From contig MNCI01002192.1 of assembly GCA_015680685.1 (NCBI GenBank), forward strand, positions 165,305 through 229,304: a stretch of 64,000 bases of DNA. The letters are read 5' to 3'. Positions within the stretch are counted from its first letter, which is position 1, and each line of letters begins with the position of its first letter. The notes beneath the pieces were generated by a model, which saw only the letters and a list, made by a program, of their open reading frames with translations, was not told where the DNA came from and ran no database searches. Positions 55,620-64,000 of this stretch are shown in pieces. Both the position numbers and the translations under genes were made by a program. The DNA comes from Gnetum montanum (lineage: Eukaryota > Streptophyta > Gnetopsida > Gnetales > Gnetaceae).

Positions 55620-57190
55620 GGAATGGATTCCAAGATCTATCCATGGTGAAGGTACATCTTCTAGCTATCCATGATTGATCCATTGTGGTTAATAAATTCC
55701 CATCTCAAACTAGAAATCCTAGACATTACCATAAGAGGACTCTAGTTTCTAATAATGGTCAAAAAAACCCCTAAAACAAAGAATTCCAAGCATAAATACA
55801 TTGCCTACAAGAAAAGATACATTGGCTAGTGTATTTTTACAAAGAATGGTGATGACTTGCACTAACCAAACCTCCAAGTAACCTCCAAATTACTGAGCCA
55901 AATCCCAAACCCTAACTAGAGCCTCCAACAACTCCAAAACCCTAGAGACCCTATTAAAAGTTGTTAAAATCCACATATCCTTCAAAAGTACATTGGTATG
56001 AGCATTAAATACATTGACTAGTGTATTTTTGGAAGATGAGACATAAAATCCATCCATAATACCTTCAATAGTCTTCAATATTGCTAACCCTAGCCTTGAC
56101 ACCTACCTAGAGCCTCTAGTAAACTCAAAACTCTAAATGACAAGCCAAAAATAGGATAAAATTGGTCAAACCATGAAAGATATAATGGGATGAGATTAAA
56201 TACAGTGGCTAGCAAATAAATTATAGGAACAACTAAGAAAAATCCATGAACCAATTGAAATAGCCTTCAAATACCTCACACCAGTCACAGAATCCATCTA
56301 GAGCATCCAATAGTCATCAAACTTTGAAAACTAAGTCAAGAAGTGGTTAACAGTAGTAACATCCTCCAGAGATACATAGGCATCAACACTAAATATGTTG
56401 GCTAGTGTATTTTGTAGAGAAGTGACCAAACAGAGTCTCCAACAACCTCCTAGATCATTGATTTTAAGCCTAAACCCTAGTCGCAGATACTAGTGATCCC
56501 ATAAGTTACAAAACCAAGTTTATTAATTATCCAAACTACCTAGAAGACATAATTTAATGGAAATATATTGACATCAACACTAAATACATTGGCCAATATA
56601 TTTTTTGTTTTAATGGTAGTTTTGATAGCCTTATGAAATTCTAGATTACCTAAAATTTAACTAGAGAAGCCTAGAACCACAAAACCTAAAACTAGTTGCA
56701 ACTTGACCTTATTTTTAGCATGAAAAGTTTAAATTTCATTATTTATATGTTGGGGTAATGGAAAACTATGCTGACTTGCATATTTTTGAATTGGAGTGCT
56801 CGAAACTACACTTTCATTGATCTATTACGACTTCTAAATGATCATTCTACAACCTTGAGACCCCTTCACTATCCAAGAAGATTGCTAAAGCTAAAATTTC
56901 AAGTCTAAAGAATCATGGAATAATTTTTTCTAAGAAAATACATTGGCATCAATATTAAATACACTAGCCAATGTATTTTCTAGCTCTTGGCAGCATGTAA
57001 GGCCTTTAGGAGGTCAAATCAACACCAAAATTAACTAATCCTTCCTCATAGTCCATTGCACTAACATTTTAGGATATTAGAACCTAGAAACTATTCTAGA
57101 AGAATCATAGAAATTAAATGTCACTAAAATATATGATGGGGCCTGCAATAAATACGTTGGCTAGTGTATTTATTATAAGTGATAGCACAT
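55620..57190. repeat. About 190-bp tandem repeat with palindromic core
   Basis: A core of AAATACATTGGCTAGTGTAT followed by TT (nearly its own reverse complement) recurs near 55815, 56008, 56200, 56392, 56575, 56965 and 57150, i.e. every 185-195 bp with one missing or strongly decayed near 56770. Between cores other words recur in the same order (AACTCCAAAACCCTA, CTAGAGCCTC, GATCCATTG-like). Non-coding. It occupies the place between the antisense gene and pol of element A. Confidence 0.75.
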
Positions 57191-57780
57191 TTATTCAAAA
57201 TGCTTTATTTTTATCTTCAAATTGGCTCAAAATGATCTCCCTGAGTGCCCAAGCATTTTTATTAATCTTGGTGCCTCCCACCATGGTCCGCTAAGGCATA
57301 AAATTGGAAAAATGTGACCTTGATTGACCAATATTCACAATGTTTTACCACATGTTACCTACCTTTATTGGTTTGGCCTTATTCCACTATGTTTTAGCTT
57401 GATCTAACCTTGTTTCACATTATTGTCTATCATTTCCATATCATTTGGTGTCATCTGATCTCATTTTCATCATTTCTATAACATTTGGCTCTATCCCACC
57501 ATAATTTTCTATCATTTGACATTATTTTAACTTAGTTGACTTGATTTGACATCAACTAATGTCATACTTTAATTAGACCTTATTCAAACTTTCTTGACAT
57601 CATTTTATGGGGTTTGACCATCATTTGGCCTTTGTTTCAAATTATTTGATTTAACCTACCCCTTATAGCCTTTGTTGACCATGTTTGAACCTTTTTTAAC
57701 CCTTTATATATTGTGTTTTGACAAATATAGGCATTATTACACAATTTTTTACATTGACACCATTTAATAATTTTATCACA
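57191..57780. other. Element A spacer before pol
   Basis: Contains the boundary motif ATGGTCCGCTAAGGCATAAA (near 57281-57300), the counterpart of 33398-33445 and of element B 24840-25075, then a T-rich, repetitive stretch of words such as CATTTGGC, TTTGACAT and TTTGACC. Confidence 0.5.
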
Positions 57781-59080
57781 TAGGTGTTACTCAATGTGCT
57801 TATGGAAGATTAGATTATGGATACTTGGATGTAGTTTAGTTTACCTCTAATCTTGAGTAAACCTCATATTGATGTTGATTGATTCATTGACCTTAATTAC
57901 TTAGATCTTGAACTTGAAAGCCTAGGCGATTATATAGCCTCTATAGAAAAGCCTCTTGAATGGCCTAAACATTTACTTAAAACCCTTAACCTTAAGGCTC
58001 GCAATATTACTGAAGACTCTCTAGCTAATATTTTAGTTATAATGCATACTTGGTATGAGAAATACCATTGAAACTAAGTTTCTTAGTTGAACCCTAGTAG
58101 GCCCAATAGGTCACCAAGGTCCTTTAAGACAACATTAAGATCTTTGCCTAGTCATATGAAGATATGCCAGGTGTTGATCCATGCCTAGTGCAACACAATA
58201 TTATACTTGATCCTAGTATTAAGCCAATTAAATAACAGGTTTACAAAATTAGAGAAGATCTAGCCCTGGTAGTTTGTGATGAGATCATAAAACTCTATTA
58301 AGTAGGTTTCATTCTAGCTATTGATTACATGGATTGGGTGTTCAACATAGTGGTAGTCCCTAAGACAAATGGGAGTATATGTACTCGCATCAACTTTCAA
58401 GAACTAAATAAGGTAGCTATTAAATACAATTTTCCTTTTACTAGTATTGACCAACTCATCAATACTATGGCTATATATGCCTTGTTATCCTTCATGGATG
58501 GGTTCTTGAGATATAACTAAGTTAGGATTAACCTAGACCATCAACTTTATATGACTTTCATGACCCCTTAGAAAAAATTTTGTTATACCATGATGCCCTT
58601 TGATCTAAAAAATGCAAGCATGACCTATCAATGAGCGATGACATACATATTTAGTGACTAAATGCTAAGGTTACTTAATGTTTACATAGATGACATAGTG
58701 GTTAAATCTAAGTGGCTAATAATCATGCACATGATGTATACTTGGTGCTTAAATGATTCCTGAAATATGAACTTAGGCTTAATCCTAAGAAGTGTGTTTT
58801 TGGCATTAAAACTAGTAAGATGCATGGTGTTGTAGTGTTCAAAGTAGGAACACATGTCGATCTTGATAAGATTAATGTCATTACTCACTTGATAGTACAT
58901 ACTAATCTTAAGGAGCTTTGGGAACTACAAGGTAGATTGAAATTTATTCATACGTTCATCTCAAGGCTTATGGATAAGCTACAACAAATGAAACACTTGC
59001 TTAAGAAAGGAGTTCACTATAAGTGAATTTCCCAATGCCAATAAGTCATCAATAAAATTAAGCAAGAGTTGGCGATAATA
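57781..59080 (+). pseudogene. Element A pre-RT linker and reverse transcriptase
   Basis: The linker EWPKHLLKTLNLKARNITED (57958-58020) aligns with element B. RT: MDWVFNIVVVPKTNGSICTR and INFQELNKVAIKYNF (58329-58440), YALLSFMDGF (58475-58505), TMMPFDLKNASMTYQ-like text (58588-58632), then VYIDDIVVKSK (58678-58715) keeping the catalytic DD, then LGLNPKKCVFGIKTSKMHGV and LKELWELQGRLKFIHTFISR (58760-58980). Same family as element B RT but clearly diverged. Many stops. Confidence 0.88.
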
Positions 59081-59560
59081 GTTGAGTTTGACCTACACTA
59101 CATCTCCCAAGCGTTAACCAAAGGTCAAGCTATAGCTTCATAAATCACAACTTTCTCTGTTGAAGACAACGCAACCATAGGCTTTGAATTCCTTGATGAG
59201 CATATCAACATTATTATTGAGGTACTTGAGGATTACAAGGCCATCAAGCACTTTTACGGGGCCTCAAATACTCATGGGGCTAATGTTGCTACCATCTTAA
59301 CATCATATTTTGATGTAATCCAACCCTTCACTTACCATTTTCAATTTTCAAGTATCAACAATGTGGCAAAGTATGAAGAATTAATCAAAGGAATAATGGT
59401 AGCCTATGACCAACGAATCAAATGCCTATGATAAGAGTTGATTTACAACTTTTGGTTAACCAAGTAACTAAGGTTTATGCATGTAAAGCCAACCATTTAT
59501 AATGCTACTATGACCTAGCTAATAAACTAATGCAACAATTTATAGATGTTAGTATCCAAC
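59081..59560 (+). pseudogene. Element A RNase H region: first domain deleted, aRNH degraded
   Basis: The text runs from INKIKQELA straight to VEFDLHYISQALTKGQAIAS; compared with element B (26400-26810) about 100 codons carrying the ordinary RNase H are missing. The second, archaeal-like RNase H follows: KHFYGASNTHGANVATILTS (59236-59300; first catalytic Asp replaced by Tyr) and NNVAKYEELIKGIM (59358-59398; catalytic Glu replaced by Lys). Inactive remnant. Confidence 0.82.
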
Positions 59561-60960
59561 ATATACCATGAATCGAGAACACCTTAGTTGATGCCATTGT
59601 AACTTTGGCCCTAAGTGTGATGCTAGATGTGTTTAGCAAGTTACCTTTGTTAACCATGAACTGTACTACTTCCATCACATAGAACACTAAAGACATCTCT
59701 ATAGCCATTGTTAATACTATTCCTCAAAAAGAATGCTATGATGATATTACGTTTTATCTAATTCATGGTGAATAACTACTTCTCAAAAGGACATTGTGCA
59801 TAAAATATTAAAGTAATATATCATTGTAGGAAATAATACACTATGTCAAAGGTCTTATGATGATATATTATTAGTATGCTTGGGCAAAACTAAAGCCCAC
59901 ACACTTCTTGAATAACTTCATGAAGGAGTATGTGGAGTACATATAAGACCTAGAATCATGGCTATAAAAATTAGAAGATTAGGATGCTATTGACCCTATA
60001 TGGAAAGTGACTACCTATAGAAAGTTAAGACTTATGATACCTATCAACAACATAGCAATCTAATACATGTGCCACAAACTAAGTTACATACTACTCAGGT
60101 AACTTGGTCATTTCAATGATGGGGACCTAACATTATTGGACCTATAATGCCTAAGTATTCTGTAAAGCATAGTTTTATGATCACTAATACTGAATATTTT
60201 ACAAAGTGGGTTCAAGCTATTCATCTAAGGAAAACAACTCCTAAACAAGTCTATAGATTCATACTAGATAGCATAGTAGCTTGTTTTGACATACCTCTAA
60301 CCATAATCATAGATAATGGACCACAATTTAGTAGCCAAGAAATGCAAACCTTTTGTAAAGAACTAAGCATTAAGAATTTTTTTTGTCATCATATTATCCT
60401 CAAGCCAATGGAAAAGATGAAGCTGGTAACTAGGTAATCATAAACTTACTTAAAGATGCTAAATAATAATAGATGTAAGTGGCATGAGTGGCTTATCCAT
60501 GCACTTTAGTCCTATAGGACTACCTTTCAAACTACACCTGGTGTCACCCTATATAGCCTTATTTACAAATCCCAAGTTGTTTTACCTCTTGAATTGTAGG
60601 TTCCATTGCTAAGAGTGGCTTTATTTGACTTCATCAACAATCAGTAGAACAAGGATTTGTGTGCAATCAACCTAGATTCGATGGAAGAGTAGTGAATAAA
60701 AATACTTTTTAAAATCGAATGATACTAATAGAGGCAAAAGCAACAAAATTTTCATAATCTAAATAAGCAAAAGATCAATAAAGGATACCTAGTCCTCAAT
60801 ACTATTCACAAGCATGTAAACAAGTTCTTAACCAATTAGAAGGGGCCTTTCTTGGTTACAAAAGCCTATGGTAATAGAGGATTCAAATTGGCAGATAGGG
60901 ATGGGAATGAATTGGCCAATTTGGTTAACCATTCCTATCTTAATTATTATTACATCTAAT
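59561..60960 (+). pseudogene. Element A integrase
   Basis: Zinc domain HEGVCGVHIRPRIMAIKIRR (59920-59980) with the C-x-x-C pair degraded to TYDTYQ. Core: WGPNIIGPIMPKYS (60119-60160; first Asp replaced by Asn), HSFMITNTEYFTKWVQAIH, IIDNGPQFSSQEMQTF (60308-60355; second Asp present), then the Glu region near 60400-60420 after a frame change. C-terminus LVTKAYGNRGFKLADRDGNE and NHSYLNYYYI, stop at 60958-60960. Parallel to element B 27463-28638. Confidence 0.87.
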
Positions 60961-62007
60961 GTGATCTTCTTTATAGGTGTGAATGAACAATTAACATTGA
61001 TAACCTTTACAACTAAATAGCAAGCAAGCCTACATACTATCTCTCTCTTTCTCAATCTCTCTCTATGTTTGGCACAATGAATGAGTTGTAAGCTTTATAA
61101 AATTTGATGCACATCACATACATTTCTCAATGTTGCACTAGTGGTAACCTATGGTAGTCTATGGTTTTGGTAGTTGTCCCATGTAGCCTTATGTAATATT
61201 TTATAACAACATGTCTTCTTTATCTTGTTTCCTTGGAATTGTGCTTATAGGATAAAGTCTGGAATTCATCATGAAGGTGTAACTCATCATGACAGCAAGC
61301 CATCACATGACCTTGATGCATAAGATGTGGTTAGCTTCTCCTATTGTATCAATAGTGCTTATCTTATGTCACTTCCATTACCCTTATTAAGCCATAATCC
61401 CATATCCTAATTACAGCTTCATTATCCTAAGCAACAATGATGATCTATGTTTGACATGCATGCATAATGACCATGTAACATCCCTTTCATCTCATCATGC
61501 TACATCTTCAAGCTCATTGGGTGTAACACATTTCTTTTAATGAGAAAACCAAACTAAGTTTTGCCTTCACACTAAAACCCAATGAAGGTTTCACCAAATA
61601 AAAACTGGAGAAATAAATTGCCAAAGAATTCATTAGGCCAATGAAGCTTAAAAGGCATATCAATAGCTCCAAACTAGCAAAGGAAGTCTAATGATCAAAG
61701 AATCCTTGGATCAGACTACTAATTTTTCAAGAACATTACCAAGTAACCAACACTTTAAAGCACAAAGCATAAAGACTACACCAATTAACAAGCATGTCAC
61801 TACCACACCATCACCATGATGTCAACATGTGGAATCCATTGTTAATCCCTATGACCATTCCCTTGTAACTAACTATAGCTTTTATCCTATATCATTCCAT
61901 CATAACCCTATCTCATCATCAAAAGTACTCTTTGACATGGTTCGATAGCTACAGAATCAAATGTAGAGAGAAATGTTGGTGATAAACCTATGGTGATGTT
62001 TTGCATT
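60961..62007 (+). other. Element A 3' untranslated region
   Basis: No coding region is supported. AT-rich text between pol and the PPT hairpin, about 1.05 kb, corresponding to element B 28640-30410 but without an obvious 30-bp tandem array. Confidence 0.6.
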
Positions 62008-62060
62008 CTTTATTGATGTCTCTTAGGTTAATCCTCAAAACATCAACAAAGAGGAATAAA
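62008..62060 (+). promoter_or_regulatory. Element A polypurine tract and hairpin
   Basis: CTTTATTGATGT (62008-62019) and ACATCAACAAAG (62040-62051) pair at 11 of 12 positions. The right arm merges with AAAGAGGAATAAA, after which the 3' LTR starts at 62061. Sequence and layout parallel element B 30411-30463. Confidence 0.72.
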
Positions 62061-63200
62061 TGTAATACCATGAAGAAAATTCATGTTATAATCCATATCC
62101 AAAAACATTATAATTTGGTGTAAAATAATGGAAGATATAATTGCCTTATTTCTCCCAACACTTGGCATTGTAACCTTCACCATTGAACTTGAGGCAAGAT
62201 CTTATTATAAAATGTGAAGGTTTTTAGTTCACAAGCTACAATCTTATATAATTTAACTTATGGAGGCTAGAAAAGACTTCATAGGTTGTGATTGTCTCAC
62301 TTTCTAACTAGAAAAAGTTATGTCATACATGTATCTAGAGTTGGGAAGGTTGAAAATGCCTTAGGAGTCACCAAATTTGGGTTTTTTATGGGCTTTATGC
62401 TAGTCATAGCAATCTATGTGCTAAGATCACCTACAACCAATGTATAAATTAATGGGCTTTAGTCTTCATGATGAGGCCAATGTATTTCTATGGAAGCTAG
62501 TGTATCTTGGTGAAGCTACCATACTTTTTGGGGAACCCAGGATATCTTTGATGGCCTTCATGCATCAAACTTACCAAAATGAAGAAATATGCTAGGTGTG
62601 AATGGCTTGCAAAATTAGAAATTTGTAGCAATATATCAGTAATCATGGAAAAAATTTACACTAATGAATCAAACTCCAATGACCTATGTAAATAAATCTT
62701 GACCATACTCAAAGGACATTTTGTAGAATTTACATTTACCTTATCAAAGAGACTCTTAGAGTAGTGCGATTACTTGGAAGTCCAATAACTATTCATCTAC
62801 CAATGAAGCAGATCTAGTAGCAAAGAACAAAAAAAAGAGATCTTTAGGAGTGAAACTTTAAAGCATCTAGATCATGAAACTAATTGTAGGACATACACTA
62901 CTAGTTTCAATCAAGATTCAAGCATCTTCTATGTAGCTCTTTGTGCATCATAGGCACATAAACTTGTACTCATTTGAACTTTTTCTTACAAAATTTTATT
63001 ATTTTAATAAAATATGGAAGTTCATTTATGCATTTCTAGTTTATTTTTGTTGGTATTGGATCTACAATTTTTATGAAAATCTATTTGCATATATTTTACA
63101 AATTCTAAGTTCTTGGGTGATTAAAAAGATTGTCCAAGGTGCTTCAAATCCATTTTTTTGAGGCCTATGAGATCTAAGGTTCAACTATTTCATCACAATT
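62061..63200 (+). mobile_element. Element A 3' LTR (start clear, end not defined)
   Basis: Begins TGTAATACCATGAAG directly after the PPT, aligned with the start of the element B LTR (TGAAACACCC). Runs of poly-A and T around 62830-63000 could mark the R region. I found no convincing CA end or TSD, so the right boundary is a guess. No coding region. Confidence 0.5.
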
Positions 63201-63829
63201 CTTTGGTTTTCTAGTGCTAAATTTTTCTAGTATTATAAACATGATTCTTTTCCTTGAAATTATATTCCCCAAAATAATACCATCTTAGACCATTAAGTGG
63301 CTTTTTTATGAGCTGAGATGTAGCTTTGTTTCTACACATTGATTTAGTACCTTCTTCAAAGAGTCCAGTTGGTTGCAACTATAAAATTAGGTCCCTCAAA
63401 AATTAAAAATCCTAGGCTATAAAAGACTATCCTTGAATCCCAAGCACCTTCAAAAAAATAGGATTCAAGGTACGCTAGATGTTGTTATCGATCACCCAGG
63501 GATTTACAAAGTTTAAATGGAAATAAAAATAGGAATAGAATTACAGATTCAAACAAAAATAAAATTAACACTAAAATTAAACTTCAAACCAAATATGCAC
63601 TACAAATGAACATAAAACTTTATTGAATAAAAGTGTAAATCTCAAAGAGTACAGATGGGTGCTCAAAGCATAAGTTAGCTTTAATGGAATTTGAAGCCTA
63701 TTGAAGTTAGTAGGTTATGTTCTATAGTTAGTCTCCAACACTAGGGTTTGTGGTGACAACACTAGGTGTTATTGTTGCAAAGTAAAAATCAAATACTATC
63801 TATACCAGGGGTAGATGGATTTAGTGTAG
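63201..63829. other. Unassigned non-coding sequence
   Basis: AT-rich, no gene, no clear repeat. It may be the remainder of the element A LTR or the sequence into which element A inserted. Confidence 0.4.
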
Positions 63830-64000
63830 CTGAGGCTATACCTCTACAAAAACCCATGAAAATGCCAAATTTGGCAGTCCTTAAAAAACTTCTATCCTTT
63901 CTGTTGGCGACCGTTTGGGACGCGACCACCAACGAGTGTCCTCGAACAAGATTNCTGAGGCTATACCTCTACAAAAACCCATGAAAATGCCAAATTTGGC
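63830..64000. repeat. E-family LTR tip and exact 46-bp duplication around a single N
   Basis: 63902-63953 matches the first ~52 bp of insertion E (2479-2530) with about six differences and starts with the same TGTTGG. It is followed by one N (63954), and then 63955-64000 repeats 63830-63875 exactly (46 of 46 bp). Either an E-family LTR inserted here with collapsed assembly, or a misjoin. Confidence 0.75.

Overview
The window looks like intergenic DNA from a large, AT-rich, repeat-choked seed-plant genome, most likely a gymnosperm. That taxon call is inference, from dense nested old LTR retrotransposons, Tat-type Ty3/gypsy elements and a cluster of Penelope-like elements (PLEs, reported in conifers). 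I see no intact host gene, tRNA or full rRNA gene. Every coding region carries stops or frameshifts.

Layout. (1) 1-8110, minus strand: a decayed chromodomain Ty3/gypsy element ('D') running gag, protease, RT, RNase H, integrase, chromodomain. Its RT is split by a 3506-bp LTR-type insertion ('E', 2479-5984) with a perfect 5-bp target duplication GTAAG. (2) 8111-11290: non-coding, with a 5S-rRNA-like fragment, a 22-bp minisatellite and other degenerate repeats. (3) About 11 kb to past 62 kb, plus strand: one very long Tat-lineage element ('A') in three pieces: gag (11297-13745), protease plus part of an antisense gene (32278-36130), and the rest of the antisense gene plus pol, PPT and the start of the 3' LTR (50180-62061 onward). 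(4) Nested in A: a related Tat element 'B' (13746-32277) with 1.8-kb LTRs, gag, a broken protease, an antisense gene, RT, two RNase H domains, integrase, a PPT hairpin and the TSD ATAAC. (5) Also nested in A: 36.1-50.1 kb, a mosaic of eight PLE fragments in both orientations, with 35-bp minisatellites and candidate hammerhead-ribozyme cores. (6) The right end carries the tip of another E-family LTR and a 46-bp exact duplication around a single N.

Most notable: in both A and B a gene lies antisense between protease and RT. In B it has its own TATA box, an ATG, several short GT-AG introns and an acidic C-terminus. One exon resembles the FCP1/NLI-interacting-factor (HAD) phosphatase fold without the usual catalytic aspartates. 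The two copies are well diverged yet share domain order, so the gene looks like a stable part of this family. Because it is antisense to the genomic RNA, its introns would survive retrotransposition. Second: the PLE block shows TATA box, CTGATGAG...GAAA-like cores and RT in one recurring unit that has been inverted and re-duplicated.
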